A stretch of 64,000 nt of DNA from Natrarchaeobius oligotrophus (GCF_003841465.1 NZ_REFZ01000001.1:496001-560000), one strand, 5' to 3'. Counted from the first letter of the stretch, positions 17,300-26,606 are shown. The notes: generated by a model not told the origin, from the sequence alone. Program-made: numbers and translations.

Positions 17300-18490
17300 G
17301 TCCGCCGGCGGGACGAGCCGAACGACGGGCGCGTCGTCGGCGTCCACCGCGACGTAGAGCGCGCCGGTGTCGGGGGCGGCCGCGACGTCGCGAACGCGCC
17401 ACCCGCGGTCGGCGAGCAGCGGATCGAGTTCCTCGACGTCCCCGCCGTCGACGTTGAATCTGCCGAGGTACTGGCCGGCCAGATTTCCCACGAAGAGGTC
17501 GCCCCGCCAGTCGGGGAACGCGTCGCCGTCGTAGAACGTCGCGCCGGCGGGCGGGAAGCCACCGGAGGTGCACTCCCAGTAGTAGACGGGGTCGACGACG
17601 TCCTCGCGCTCGTGGGGTTCGTCGCCGATCGGGTCGGCGGTCCCGTACTCGCAGTCGTACCCCGCGATCGGCCAGCCGTAGTTGCCCCCCGCCTCGAGGA
17701 CGTTGATCTCGTCGCCGTCCTGCTCGCCGTGTTCGCTCTGCCAGATCTCGCCGGTTTCGGGGTGGACGGTCATCCCCTGGGCGTTGCGGTGGCCGTAGCT
17801 GAAGATCGCGTCGCCGGCCTCCGCGTCGTCGTCGAACGGATTGTCCTCGGGGACCGAACCGTCGGCTTCGAGTCGGAGCGTGGTGCCGAGGTCGTTCGTC
17901 GGGTCCTGTGAGACGTGATCCGGGCCGAAGTCGTCGAGCTGGCGATCGCCGACGGTCGCATAGAGCGTCCCATCGTCGTCGAAGACGACGCGGGAACCGT
18001 AGTGGCCGTCCGAATCGACGAACGGCTCGGCGACGTACAGCACCTCGAACTCCTCGAGGACGCCTTCCTCGCGATCGAGTTCGCCCCGGCCGAGGTGCGT
18101 GGTCGACTCGCCGTCGTCGTTCGACGCGGCGTACGTCAGGTAGATCCACGGTTCGTCGGGAAACTCGGGATGGACGGCGACGTCGAGCAACCCGCCCTGG
18201 CCGGCGTCGTGGACGGTCGGCACGCCGTCGACGGCCGCGCTCGAGCCGCCCTCTCGATCGACGACGGTCAGTCGTCCCTCGAGTTCGGTGACGAGCAGCC
18301 GGGCGTCGTCCGGGAGAAACGCGAGCCCCCACGGCTGGCTCAGTCCGTCGACGACGGTCTCGAGGTCGAATTCGTCGGGATCTGATGGACCCGAAAGGGG
18401 AGTGACGCAGCCGGCGGGCACGAGGGAACCGACCGCGACGCCACTTTGCAGGAACGCTCGACGCGTCGGACCGCGGTTCGAGCCGGTCAC
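17297..18490 (-). CDS. PQQ-dependent aldose sugar dehydrogenase, Tat lipoprotein
   Basis: Secreted beta-propeller of the soluble-aldose-dehydrogenase (Asd/YliI-type) family that would oxidise sugars using PQQ. The 397-residue protein starts with a twin-Arg signal (TRRAFLQSG) ending in a lipobox-like LVPAGC, so it is probably Tat-exported and lipid-anchored. Family motifs include LSQPWGLAFLPD, GGLLDVAVHPEF, FSYGHRNAQGM, GGNYGWP and FVGNLAGQYLGR. No PQQ synthesis gene is in the window, so cofactor supply is open. Its stop overlaps palindromic copy A. Related copy B lies upstream of its start. Confidence 0.88.
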   Translation of the reverse strand: MTGSNRGPTRRAFLQSGVAVGSLVPAGCVTPLSGPSDPDEFDLETVVDGLSQPWGLAFLPDDARLLVTELEGRLTVVDREGGSSAAVDGVPTVHDAGQGGLLDVAVHPEFPDEPWIYLTYAASNDDGESTTHLGRGELDREEGVLEEFEVLYVAEPFVDSDGHYGSRVVFDDDGTLYATVGDRQLDDFGPDHVSQDPTNDLGTTLRLEADGSVPEDNPFDDDAEAGDAIFSYGHRNAQGMTVHPETGEIWQSEHGEQDGDEINVLEAGGNYGWPIAGYDCEYGTADPIGDEPHEREDVVDPVYYWECTSGGFPPAGATFYDGDAFPDWRGDLFVGNLAGQYLGRFNVDGGDVEELDPLLADRGWRVRDVAAAPDTGALYVAVDADDAPVVRLVPPAD

Positions 18491-18572
18491 AGGGGATCAC
18501 CCGTCACCACTCTTTCGGCGGTGTGGCGCTTGACGGTTGGGGTGGACCGGGGTGAACGATCGCTCTCGAGTC

Positions 18573-18652
18573 ATACGGTCTGCTATGAGTCTGTACCGGC
18601 CGATCGCAGAACGGTGGACGATCGACCGGTAATCAGTCATAGCAAACCGTAT
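18573..18652. repeat. Palindromic repeat element, copy B
   Basis: Terminal inverted repeats ATACGGTCTGCTATGA (18573-18588) and TCATAGCAAACCGTAT (18637-18652) match at 15 of 16 positions. They enclose a core with further CCGG-containing symmetry (GTACCGG and CCGGTAAT). The ATACGG ends resemble the ends of copies A and D, but the core differs. It lies in the 296-base gap between two minus-strand genes; together with copy C it accounts for most of that gap. Confidence 0.7.
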
Positions 18653-18728
18653 CAGTGTGTACTCGGCCTCCCCGGCCTCGAGGATGTGCGTTTCGTGAGA
18701 TGCCGTGATGCGGATCGCTGTAACGAGT

Positions 18729-18789
18729 TACCGGTGAGGCCGCAGACGAACCGCGGCCCACCGGTACTGACTTCCAGCAGTCAGTATCA
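18729..18789. repeat. Palindromic repeat element, copy C
   Basis: Arms TACCGGTGAGGCCGC (18729-18743) and GCGGCCCACCGGTA (18753-18766) pair with a single bulged base around a nine-base loop. The flanking CAGTATCAG again overlaps the stop codon of a minus-strand gene (the zinc-finger gene ending at 18787), just as copy A overlaps the dehydrogenase stop. This position fits a 3'-end or terminator role. The core is unrelated to copies A and D at sequence level. Confidence 0.6.
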
Positions 18790-19041
18790 GTCGGTACGAC
18801 GGCCAGATTCGATCGGCGCTGACCGCCGCGGTTCGCCCGCGAACTCGAGCATCCCGCCGGCGGCGACGCAGTCGGGACAGTACGTCCGACCGACGGGCCG
18901 GTATCGGCCGGCGAGTTCGGCACACGGCTCGACGACGAGGTGGATCACTCGAGCCTCCGGGATCGACTCGTCACACCGATCACAGATCGTCGTCGGACGA
19001 TCGGTGTCCGTCGCGTCGCCCGGATCGTGCCGGGAACTCAT
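18787..19041 (-). CDS. Small zinc-ribbon protein
   Basis: The 84-residue protein has two CxxC knuckles, ICDRCDESIPEA (about residues 19-30) and TYCPDCVAAGG (about 55-65), which should bind one zinc. No enzyme motif is present; the family is unknown to me. Such small haloarchaeal zinc ribbons are usually nucleic-acid or protein adaptors, which is inference. I chose ATG 19041 (MSSRHDPGDATDTD); an upstream extension to 19203 is low-complexity and overlaps the candidate RNA region. It is transcribed downstream of that candidate RNA on the same strand. Confidence 0.7.
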   Translation of the reverse strand: MSSRHDPGDATDTDRPTTICDRCDESIPEARVIHLVVEPCAELAGRYRPVGRTYCPDCVAAGGMLEFAGEPRRSAPIESGRRTD

Positions 19042-19139
19042 CGGCGAATCCTCTCGAGGCGCGTGCTGAGGACTGCAGCGGGAGGATGGCCGTTCTCGAG
19101 GATCGGTCGGTGGTCGATGGCGATACGACGCTGTCGTGC

Positions 19140-19282
19140 GAGACCTTTTTGTCTCGGTGGCAGGAACGTAAGCATGGCAACCGGGTGAGAGCTTGGAAGC
19201 CACACGCTTCGGGTGTCACGACCACCCGGGGCATTTCGTACGCATGCCCCCGCGTCCGCTTTTGGAGTCGCGCGGCTTCCAT
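19140..19282 (-). ncRNA. Candidate structured non-coding RNA with four-way junction
   Basis: The 453-base gap 19042-19494 has no convincing gene but shows dense pairing. Read on the minus strand, GGAAGCC (19280-19274) pairs with GGCTTCC (19201-19195) to close a domain. Inside are three hairpins: a bulged stem over 19252-19273, a perfect 7-bp stem GGGGCAT/ATGCCCC (19228-19234 with 19244-19250), and an ACAC/GTGT stem capped by C-TTCG-G (19202-19216). A minus-strand TATA-like TTATATTA (19304-19311) lies about 26 bases before the first base of the closing helix. A GAGAC/GTCTC hairpin (19140-19155) follows. It could be an independent RNA or a leader of the zinc-ribbon gene. I do not recognise the family. 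Confidence 0.4.
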
Positions 19283-19494
19283 CGTGACAGTCGTTCTGAA
19301 GGATAATATAATTAGTGGATGTGGTCGGAAGAACACCAATCAAAGAGGGAGACAACGGATAGTAGAGCCGAGCGACGGGGTTCAACGCCGAGATGGTGAA
19401 TCAACCGTAGACATTTTTCGTCCGAATTTTCGTCCTATCCAACGGGACAGATCCGTAATAAAGAGTTTTAGTCCGCTCTTTCGTACCGACACCC

Positions 19495-19827
19495 ATGACG
19501 GAGTACACGATCGAGTTCGTCGGGACGGGCGAAACGATCACGTGTTCGGAAAAGGAGACGATTCTCAGCCGGTGTCTCGAGGAGGGGATCGCCCAGGAAT
19601 ACTCGTGTCGGGTCGGGATGTGTCTGGCGTGTTCGGCCGAAATCCTCGAGGGCGAGGTCACCCAGCCCGCCGCGCGAGCGTTCACGGACGAGGAAGCCGA
19701 ACACTACGCCCTCACCTGCATGGCTCGCCCGCAGTCGGATCTCAAGCTCGAGCGCGGCGTCTACCCGCCGAGCATCGAGGGGAACCTCGAGGCCGAAGGC
19801 GGCGAGACTGCGGCGGCCGACGACTGA
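19495..19827 (+). CDS. 2Fe-2S plant-type ferredoxin
   Basis: Small electron carrier of 110 residues. The cluster ligands follow the plant-type pattern CX4CX2C, seen in SCRVGMCLACSAEIL (about residues 37-51). The fourth Cys is in YALTCMARP (about residue 81). It lacks the long N-terminal insertion of the classical halobacterial ferredoxin, so it is a secondary ferredoxin. An AATAAAGAGTTTTAG stretch about 25-40 bases upstream is the likely promoter. The last codons and stop lie inside a short tandem duplication. Confidence 0.93.
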   Translation: MTEYTIEFVGTGETITCSEKETILSRCLEEGIAQEYSCRVGMCLACSAEILEGEVTQPAARAFTDEEAEHYALTCMARPQSDLKLERGVYPPSIEGNLEAEGGETAAADD

Positions 19828-19852
19828 GGCGGCGAGACTGCGGCGGCCGACG
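19798..19852. repeat. 25-bp direct repeat spanning the ferredoxin stop
   Basis: Identical 25-base copies at 19798-19822 and 19828-19852 (period 30) encode the tail GGETAAAD and then repeat it just after the TGA. It looks like a local slippage duplication. It has no evident function. Confidence 0.8.
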
Positions 19853-19940
19853 GCGTCGATCTCGACTTCCGACGGCCGGGTCGTGCGTGAGCGACGCACG
19901 ACCGCGGTATTCGCTTCTTTGCCGTCGTCGACGACCGCGT

Positions 19941-21074
19941 ATGGACCGACGGCTCTCGAGACGTGGCGCGCTGGCGATCGCGGCGGCCGGAATCGCCGGC
20001 TGTCTCGACGGCTCCGACGCGGGTACCGGCGTCTACGACGGAAACGGCGAGGGAAACGCCTCGGCGGCCGAGGAGATGACGGCGACTCCGGACGAGGATT
20101 CGATCGCGAACTCGCCGGTACCGATCCGCGACGAGCAGTTGCCCGTCGAGTACGGACTCGAGTCGCTCCGAGAGGCGGTCGTCAGGGGCGTCGTCCCGCG
20201 GGACGCCATCCCGTCGATCGACGATCCCGAGTTCGAACCCATCGACGACGTGGGCGACCGGATCCGAGACGACGATCCCGTCTTCGGCGTCCGAAGGGGA
20301 ACCGATGCGAAGGCGTACCCACAGGCGATCCTCGTCCACCACGAGATCGTCAACGACGAGGTCGGCGGCGATCCGGTCGCCGTGACCTACTGTCCGCTCA
20401 CCGGAACGGCGATGGGGTTCGACCGCGGTGAGACGACGTTCGGCGTCTCCGGTCACCTGCTCAACAGCAACCTCGTGATGTACGACCGCGCGAGCGAGAC
20501 CTACTGGCCACAGATGCTCGCCACCGCGATCGAGGGCGACCTCGAGGCGGCGTCGCTCGTCGAGTTCCCGGTCGTCTGGACGACCTGGGAGCGATGGCGG
20601 AGTGCGCACCCCGACTCCGTCGTTCTCACCGAGGAGACGGGCTACGCCAGGGATTACGACGCCGATCCCTACGGATCGTACAACCCCGTGACGGGGTACT
20701 ACGGGGAGGACAGCGACTGGATGTTCGATCCGCTCGAGGCGGACGACGGCCGTCCGCCGAAGGAGGTGCTCCTCTGTTCGCGGCCCGCGGACGGTCCGCT
20801 CGCCGTCTCGCTCGAAGCGCTTCGCGAACGCGGCGTCTACGGAATCGATCGCGGCGATCGTGACTACCTCGCGGCGTACGATTCCGAACTCGACGTCGGG
20901 TACCTCTACCGAACGGACGACGCCGAAGCCTTCGGCGCGGACGACGGGACGGTGATCGGACCGGACGGCGAGCGTCACGACCCCGGTGAGCTGCTGCTCG
21001 AGGCGGTGTACGCTTACGACGCCATGTGGTTCGCCTGGAGGGGGTTCTATCCGTCGACGAGCGTCCATGACTGA
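19941..21074 (+). CDS. DUF3179 lipoprotein
   Basis: The 377-residue exported protein has a short signal MDRRLSRRGALAIAAAGIAGC; the final Cys fits a haloarchaeal lipobox, and the paired Arg suggest Tat export. The DUF3179 core follows with YPQAILVHHEIVND, VTYCPLTGTAMGFDR (a conserved Cys in a YCPLTG loop) and VSGHLLNSNLVMYDR, then Trp/Tyr-rich segments. The family function is unknown; the conserved Cys and resemblance to SCO-type proteins hint at redox or metal handling. Its stop overlaps the start of the next membrane protein by eight bases, so the two form an operon. Confidence 0.88.
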   Translation: MDRRLSRRGALAIAAAGIAGCLDGSDAGTGVYDGNGEGNASAAEEMTATPDEDSIANSPVPIRDEQLPVEYGLESLREAVVRGVVPRDAIPSIDDPEFEPIDDVGDRIRDDDPVFGVRRGTDAKAYPQAILVHHEIVNDEVGGDPVAVTYCPLTGTAMGFDRGETTFGVSGHLLNSNLVMYDRASETYWPQMLATAIEGDLEAASLVEFPVVWTTWERWRSAHPDSVVLTEETGYARDYDADPYGSYNPVTGYYGEDSDWMFDPLEADDGRPPKEVLLCSRPADGPLAVSLEALRERGVYGIDRGDRDYLAAYDSELDVGYLYRTDDAEAFGADDGTVIGPDGERHDPGELLLEAVYAYDAMWFAWRGFYPSTSVHD

Positions 21075-21663
21075 GTCCGGGCTCCGGAACGCGACGTGGA
21101 GACGCCTCCACGAGACCGCGGCGGCGAGTCTGTTCGCGCTGGGCCGAACCGACGGACTCGTCGTCGCGATCGTGACCGGGACGGGCTACCTGCTGGGATT
21201 TCTCTGGGCGACGAACTCGTTGTCCGCCCGCTTCGGAGCCGGCTTCGGCTGGCGTCTCGTCGACGATCCGTTCGCCCGCGCGCTCGAGCGACGGGGGCCG
21301 ACCTCGTTCGAGCCGGTCGCGGTCGTCGACGCCGGAATCGCGACGGTGCTTCTCGGGCCGGTCGACCTCGCGATCGGGTTCGGACTCTCCGCGCTCGTCG
21401 CGCTCAACGTTTCGCTGGCGTATCTCGCGCTCGTCCAGCCCTCGTCGTGCGGAGTCGGTGCCGGAATGGGAATGGCGGCCGCGGTGCCGGCGTTGCTGTC
21501 GGGAAGCGTCTGCTGTGTGCCGGTCGTCCTGCTCGTGCTCGGAATTCAGGCCAGCGCCGCGTTGTTGACGGTGCTTCCGTGGCTCTTGCCGCTGGGTGCG
21601 GCGCTGTTGGTGGCCAGTCTCGTGTTCGTCGCCGGAAAAGTCGATCCAGGTAATGGACTCTGA
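21067..21663 (+). CDS. Small integral membrane protein
   Basis: The 198-residue protein is translationally coupled to the DUF3179 lipoprotein (eight-base overlap). It has about five hydrophobic helices: near residues 30-50, 85-100, 105-125, 130-150 and 155-190. It contains a Cys pair in LVQPSSCGVG and another in SGSVCCVPVVLL. The Cys-rich membrane region and the partner's conserved Cys suggest a shared redox or copper-related job, which is only inference. No family name is recognised. It converges on ftsZ1, leaving nine bases between the stops. Confidence 0.78.
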   Translation: MTESGLRNATWRRLHETAAASLFALGRTDGLVVAIVTGTGYLLGFLWATNSLSARFGAGFGWRLVDDPFARALERRGPTSFEPVAVVDAGIATVLLGPVDLAIGFGLSALVALNVSLAYLALVQPSSCGVGAGMGMAAAVPALLSGSVCCVPVVLLVLGIQASAALLTVLPWLLPLGAALLVASLVFVAGKVDPGNGL

Positions 21664-21672
21664 ACCGAACCA

Positions 21673-22830
21673 CTAGTCGACGAAGTCGATGTCGTCGCCC
21701 ATCTCGGGCTGGACGGCCTCGCCCTCACCGTCGGGGCGTCCGTAGATCTGGGGCGACTGGACGCCGGTGACGACGATCATCGTGCGCATGCTCCCCTCGA
21801 GCGTCTCGTCGATCGAGGTGCCCCAGATGATGCGCGCGTCGGGGTCGATGCGGTCGTAGATCTCCTCGACGACGCCCTCGGCTTCTTCGATCGACATGTC
21901 GTTGCCGCCGGTGACGTTGACGAGCGCGGAACTCGCCCCGGAGATATCGACGTCGAGCAGCGGCGACCGCAACGCGGTCTTGACGGAATCCTCGGCTTTG
22001 GCTTCCGAGTCGGACTCGCCGAGGCCGATCATGGCGACGCCACCGCGTTCCATCACGGTGCGGACGTCGGCGAAGTCCAGGTTGACGAGGCCGGGTTTCG
22101 TAATGAGTTCGGTGATTCCCTTCACCGAGCGCATCAGCACCTCGTCGCTGACTTTGAACGCCTGGCGGACGGGGAGCTTTCCGACCGAATCGAGCAGCCG
22201 GTCGTTGGGGACGACGATCACCGTATCCGAGACGTCGCGCAGACGCTCGAGGCCGGCTTCGGCGTTCGTCCGGCGTACCTCGCCTTCGGCGGTGAACGGC
22301 GTCGTGACGATCGAGATTGTCAGCGCGCCGGCCTCGCGGGCGGCCTTGGCGACGACCGGTGCGGAGCCGGTTCCCGTGCCGCCGCCGAGTCCCGCCGTGA
22401 CGAACACCATATCGGAGCCGTCGATGGCCTCGTAGATGTCCTGCTGGCTCTCGAGGGCGGCTTCCTCGCCGACCTGCGGGAGCGAGCCGGCGCCCCGGCC
22501 GCCGGTCTTCTCTTCGCCCATCAGAATCTTCGTGTCGGCTTCGATCTCCACGAGGTGCTGGACGTCGGTGTTGGCCGCGACGAGTTTCGCGCCGTGGATA
22601 CCCTCGTCGTGCATGCGGTTGATCGTGTTCCCGCCCGCGCCGCCGCAGCCGACAACGGTGATGTCGGTCTGGAGATCCTGCAGGACGTCCTCGAGTTCCT
22701 CGTCGGTCATCGTCCCCGTCTGTCGGTTCCCGTCGCCAGAAGAACCGTCCGCCGACTGGCCGTCGTCGGGGGCGGCCGTCGGTTCCCCGTCCTCGGCCTC
22801 GTCGATGGCGTCGTCGATGAGTGAGTCCAT
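21673..22830 (-). CDS. ftsZ1: Cell division protein FtsZ, FtsZ1 type
   Basis: Tubulin-like GTPase that assembles the division ring. The 385-residue protein has the nucleotide-binding [13 protein letters not shown] (about residues 61-73), the tubulin signature [16 protein letters not shown] (about 148-163) and the T7 catalytic loop [11 protein letters not shown]. The N-terminal [14 protein letters not shown] and the acidic disordered linker match haloarchaeal FtsZ1, the paralogue that organises the division site, rather than FtsZ2. The C-terminus ends [10 protein letters not shown]. The upstream 158 bases contain A/T-rich promoter candidates. Confidence 0.96.
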   Translation of the reverse strand: MDSLIDDAIDEAEDGEPTAAPDDGQSADGSSGDGNRQTGTMTDEELEDVLQDLQTDITVVGCGGAGGNTINRMHDEGIHGAKLVAANTDVQHLVEIEADTKILMGEEKTGGRGAGSLPQVGEEAALESQQDIYEAIDGSDMVFVTAGLGGGTGTGSAPVVAKAAREAGALTISIVTTPFTAEGEVRRTNAEAGLERLRDVSDTVIVVPNDRLLDSVGKLPVRQAFKVSDEVLMRSVKGITELITKPGLVNLDFADVRTVMERGGVAMIGLGESDSEAKAEDSVKTALRSPLLDVDISGASSALVNVTGGNDMSIEEAEGVVEEIYDRIDPDARIIWGTSIDETLEGSMRTMIVVTGVQSPQIYGRPDGEGEAVQPEMGDDIDFVD

Positions 22831-22988
22831 TCTTGCGAGCCTCTAACGGGCGGAGCATAATTACCTTTCCCCTACACGTCAGCCGCGCGTCTGACGTATT
22901 ATTGAAATATTACCTATCAGATACCATATATCAGTCGAGCGAGCGCACGATGGAGGTATTACGTAATTACCATTCCAACGCAGACAAG

Positions 22989-24320
22989 TCAGATGGGAAA
23001 CCGACGCGTTCGGCGCGTGAAAACGCTCCGCGGAGTGATAGTTTCTCCGTCGACGGTGACCGACTCTCCCTCGGCGAGCGCGCCGAACTTCGGCCCCTCC
23101 GGGACGCCGGCTTCGCGGGCCAGTTTGGGATCGAACGCGAGATCGTCGACGACGACGGCCCCGTCCTCGCGCGTCACGGTTTCGTACTTTCGCTCGAGGA
23201 CGGCGGCGAGCCCGTCGACGATCGCCTCCCGCGCCGCTCGAGCGGCCGCAGCCGGGACTGCGGCCCGCGCGCCGACGCGGCTGCCGCCGTTTTCGGTCGC
23301 GAACGCGACGCTCTCGCGCTCGACGAGCGATCGAACGCGGTCCGGATCGACGCTCTCGGCCGCGTCGACGAGCTCCGTAGGCAGGTCGACGAGGGCGATC
23401 GATTCCTCGCGTCGGTCGCCGAATCGAACGCCGTCGTCGACGGTGCCGAGGTCGGCCTCGACCGCGTCGGCGAGCGAACGCGACCGATCACCGACCTCGC
23501 GCACCCAGGTTTCGCTCACGACGCGGTAACCCAGTTCCTCGATAACCCCCTCGAGTCGCGGTCGGTCGCCGTCGAGTAGCGCGATCTCGGCGTCGCTCGT
23601 CTCGAACGCCGACTCGATCACCGAGCGGCGCGTTTCGGGATCGCCCATCGCCTCGAGCGACCAGTCGGCCGCGACGTGGCCCACCGCCCACGGCGTCTCG
23701 CGGACGACCCGCTCGAACCGCGGAACGTAGTGGTTGCCGCCGAAGCCGACGAGCCGCTCGCGGTGGTGGGAGTCGACGTCGCGGAGTTCGAGGATCGCGC
23801 GAGCGACGGCCGCCGCACCGGCCGGATCGTCCCACTGTTCGTCGCCGCTTCCCAGTTCCGCGAACAGCGACGGACAGCCCACGTCGGTCGGCCCGTGGTG
23901 GGTACACTCCAGTCCGACATCGTAGCCGTCGGGCGCGTGCCGGTCGAAGGCCTCGAACAACCGGGCGAGCGCGTTCGGGGAGGCGTCCGCGAGGTCGTAG
24001 TCGTCCCCGCCGTACTCGGCCGGTCCGAAGTTACCCGTGAAGTGGCCCGTCAGCAGCGGTCCCGTCTCCCCGGAGTGTCGGGACGCGAAGACGAGCAGGT
24101 CGGGATCGTCGAACGCTTCCGCGGGACGCTCGAGTTCGAGGTGGAGGTCGGCGAACGAACGGAGTTCGATCCCTTCGGTTCGGTAGTAGGTCCCGCCGCC
24201 ATCGGCGTCGGCGCGGGCGTCGTCGGTACGCGCCTCCCAGGAGACGAGGTCGCGGAGGTGATCGCAGACGTGGACCGAGGCGCGGTCGGCACGGCTCTCG
24301 ACGATCGCGAGGTCGCCCAT
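22989..24320 (-). CDS. dtdA: D-aminoacyl-tRNA deacylase DtdA
   Basis: Hydrolyses D-aminoacyl-tRNAs to prevent D-amino acids entering protein. The 443-residue protein shows the DtdA features LLVFASRHSGETGPLLTGHFTGNFG (positions about 77-101, quoted in part as ASRHSGETGPLLTGH), CTHHGPTDVGCPSLFAELGS and VGFGGNHYVPRF, with conserved His residues for zinc. A haloarchaeal C-terminal extension (about residues 270-443) follows the catalytic part. It is divergent from the PAS-Bat regulator with 151 bases between. Confidence 0.93.
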   Translation of the reverse strand: MGDLAIVESRADRASVHVCDHLRDLVSWEARTDDARADADGGGTYYRTEGIELRSFADLHLELERPAEAFDDPDLLVFASRHSGETGPLLTGHFTGNFGPAEYGGDDYDLADASPNALARLFEAFDRHAPDGYDVGLECTHHGPTDVGCPSLFAELGSGDEQWDDPAGAAAVARAILELRDVDSHHRERLVGFGGNHYVPRFERVVRETPWAVGHVAADWSLEAMGDPETRRSVIESAFETSDAEIALLDGDRPRLEGVIEELGYRVVSETWVREVGDRSRSLADAVEADLGTVDDGVRFGDRREESIALVDLPTELVDAAESVDPDRVRSLVERESVAFATENGGSRVGARAAVPAAAARAAREAIVDGLAAVLERKYETVTREDGAVVVDDLAFDPKLAREAGVPEGPKFGALAEGESVTVDGETITPRSVFTRRTRRFPI

Positions 24321-24471
24321 ACCCCTGGTCGGACGCCGGGAACCGTGAGGCTATCGACTTCGAGTCCCGGCCCGTCGCCGAGACTTCGAGAAGTGGTTTC
24401 GATCCCATAAACACGTGGCGAGAGCTACGGCCGACTATTCCCTCCCCCGGAGCCATACATAATGATAGATA

Positions 24472-26601
24472 ATGGTGGTATTGATGGCCGGATCGCCGTC
24501 GGACGGTAACGGGCCGGACGGGGGGTGTACCAACGCGGGGGAAAACGGGCCGCTGGCCGACGTCACGTTCGACGTTCGAAATCTGGTCGGGCTGTTACCC
24601 GAGTACGCCGTCGCCGTGCTCGATTCGGACGGCCGCGTCGCGGCGTGGAACGAGAGCGCAAACCGGCTTACCGGATACGACGAGAGCGAAATCGTCGGCG
24701 AGCACTACCGGACGTTCTTTCCCAAACACGTTCGGGCGTCGGATCGTCCCGAACGGCTGCTCGAGCGCGCGCGAGCGGACGGTCGGGCCGAAGACGAGGG
24801 GTGGCGCGTCCGTCGCGATGGTCGTCGGCTGTGGGTCGTCGAGGTGATCGTTCCCATTCGGAACGAAGACGTGCAGGACGATTCGGACGGTTCAGACGGC
24901 GAGATACGGGGGTACGGGTGGTTCGTCCACGACCGCACCGAACAGCGAGAGCGCCGACGCGAACTTCGCGCCGAGAAGGCGTTCGCCGAGAGCGTCTTCG
25001 AAGCGCAGCCGGACATCGTCTACGCGTTCGACGCGAACGGGAACTTCCTCGAGTGGAACGACCGCGTCGCCGAGGTGACGGGGTACTCGGACGGGAAACT
25101 GGCCGAGATGAACCCCCTCGAGTTCATCGCACCCGATCACCGCGGTCGGTTCGCCGCGAGCGTACAGCGGTTGCTGGGCGACGACGAGTTCGTCACCGCG
25201 GAAGCGGACCTGCTCACCGCGGAGGGGGATCGAATCCCCTACGAGTTCAACAGCGCACGGATCGTCGATCCGAACGGCGACGTGCTCGGATTTACCGGGG
25301 TCGGACGCGACGTCAGCGATCGAAAGGCGCGCGAACGCGAACTCGAGCGGCTCGAGCGACTCAACGCGGTCGTCCGAACCATCGACGAGACGATGGTGAC
25401 GGCCGAGACGCGCGCGGAGGTCGAAACCGCAGTCGTCGACGCGTTCGTCGCATCGGACGCCTACCGGTTCGCGGTCATCGGGCGGACGGACGCGAGCGTC
25501 GCCGACGGTCGAACGGAGACCGCAACGGCGGTGGATCGATCGATCTGGACGCCGAGGGCGTGGGCGGGGATCGACTCGAGCGCCCTCGACGAACTCGCGT
25601 CCTTCGTCGACCCGCCCGACGACGGTCCGGATCCGCCGCCGATCGAAACGGGCGCGGTTCGGCGGTACCGATCGCTTCACGACAGCCCCGTCGATCGGTG
25701 GCGGACCGACGCCCGCGAACGCGGGTACGGATCCGTCGCCGTGGTTCCGATCGCCGCCAGCGACCGGACGTTCGGCGTGCTCCTGATCGCCGCCGTCGAG
25801 TCCGCGGCTTTCGCCGATCGAGAGCGGGAAGTGTTGCGGGAGTTCGGCGGTACGGTCGGCCACGCCATCAACGCGATGGAGGTCCGCAGACTGCTCTACA
25901 CCGACACGGTGGTCGAACTCGAGTTCGAATCGACCGACAGAAGCGACGTCTGCATCGATCTCTCGAGCCGAGCGAACTGTCGGCTGACGGTCGACAACGT
26001 GCTTTCGCTGACCGACGAGGAGTTCGTCTACTACGTCACCGCCTCGGGGTGCGATCCGGAGCGCGTCGACGAGCTCGCCCGCGAACACGAGGCGATTCGG
26101 GAGTTCCGTTCGATCGAAGTGGTGGACGACGAGAGTCACCTGGAACTCGTCGTCTCCGGACCGACCATCCCCGGATTACTCGCGGATCACGGCGCGCGAC
26201 TGCACTCGCACGTCGTCGACCGCGGCGACTCGGAAATCGTCGTCCAGCTCAGTCCCGGCGGGGAGGTTCGCGGCCTCGTCGACGCGATCACGGAAACGTA
26301 CCCGGAGACGGCGCTGCGGTCGAAGCGATCGGTCGATCGACCGGTCGAGACGTCCGGCGACTTCCGACGGTCCGTCGAAAAGCGACTGACGACCAAACAG
26401 CGACAGGCGCTCGCCGCGGCCTACTACGCCGGCTACTTCGAGTGGCCGACGAGAAACACCGACGCCGGCGACCTCGCGGATCGCCTCGGCATCGCGCGAC
26501 AGACGTTCCACCAGCACCTCCGGGTCGCCCAGGCGAAGCTCTTTACGGCGTTTTTCGACGCGGAACCGAACTCGAGCGTGTCGCCGCCGGACGGCGGCTA
26601 A
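24472..26601 (+). CDS. PAS-PAS-GAF-HTH10 regulator (Bat family)
   Basis: The 709-residue cytoplasmic sensor-regulator is of the bacterio-opsin-activator type. Domain order: PAS (about 30-155, YAVAVLDSDGRVAAWNESAN), PAS (about 165-285, DIVYAFDANGNFLEWNDR), GAF (about 300-470), Bat-type sensor region (about 475-620), and a C-terminal HTH-10 (about 635-695, LTTKQRQALAAAYYAGYFEWP and LADRLGIARQTFHQHLR). There is no kinase domain; ligand sensing probably drives DNA binding directly. An in-frame ATG at 24484 is an alternative start. Targets are unknown. The DUF7344 regulator follows after a palindromic spacer. Confidence 0.9.
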   Translation: MVVLMAGSPSDGNGPDGGCTNAGENGPLADVTFDVRNLVGLLPEYAVAVLDSDGRVAAWNESANRLTGYDESEIVGEHYRTFFPKHVRASDRPERLLERARADGRAEDEGWRVRRDGRRLWVVEVIVPIRNEDVQDDSDGSDGEIRGYGWFVHDRTEQRERRRELRAEKAFAESVFEAQPDIVYAFDANGNFLEWNDRVAEVTGYSDGKLAEMNPLEFIAPDHRGRFAASVQRLLGDDEFVTAEADLLTAEGDRIPYEFNSARIVDPNGDVLGFTGVGRDVSDRKARERELERLERLNAVVRTIDETMVTAETRAEVETAVVDAFVASDAYRFAVIGRTDASVADGRTETATAVDRSIWTPRAWAGIDSSALDELASFVDPPDDGPDPPPIETGAVRRYRSLHDSPVDRWRTDARERGYGSVAVVPIAASDRTFGVLLIAAVESAAFADREREVLREFGGTVGHAINAMEVRRLLYTDTVVELEFESTDRSDVCIDLSSRANCRLTVDNVLSLTDEEFVYYVTASGCDPERVDELAREHEAIREFRSIEVVDDESHLELVVSGPTIPGLLADHGARLHSHVVDRGDSEIVVQLSPGGEVRGLVDAITETYPETALRSKRSVDRPVETSGDFRRSVEKRLTTKQRQALAAAYYAGYFEWPTRNTDAGDLADRLGIARQTFHQHLRVAQAKLFTAFFDAEPNSSVSPPDGG

Positions 26602-26606
26602 CTCCG

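Noticed and set aside
15498-17357. 619-codon plus-strand frame
   Set aside because: It is opposite the geranylgeranyl reductase, which has clear FAD motifs on the minus strand.
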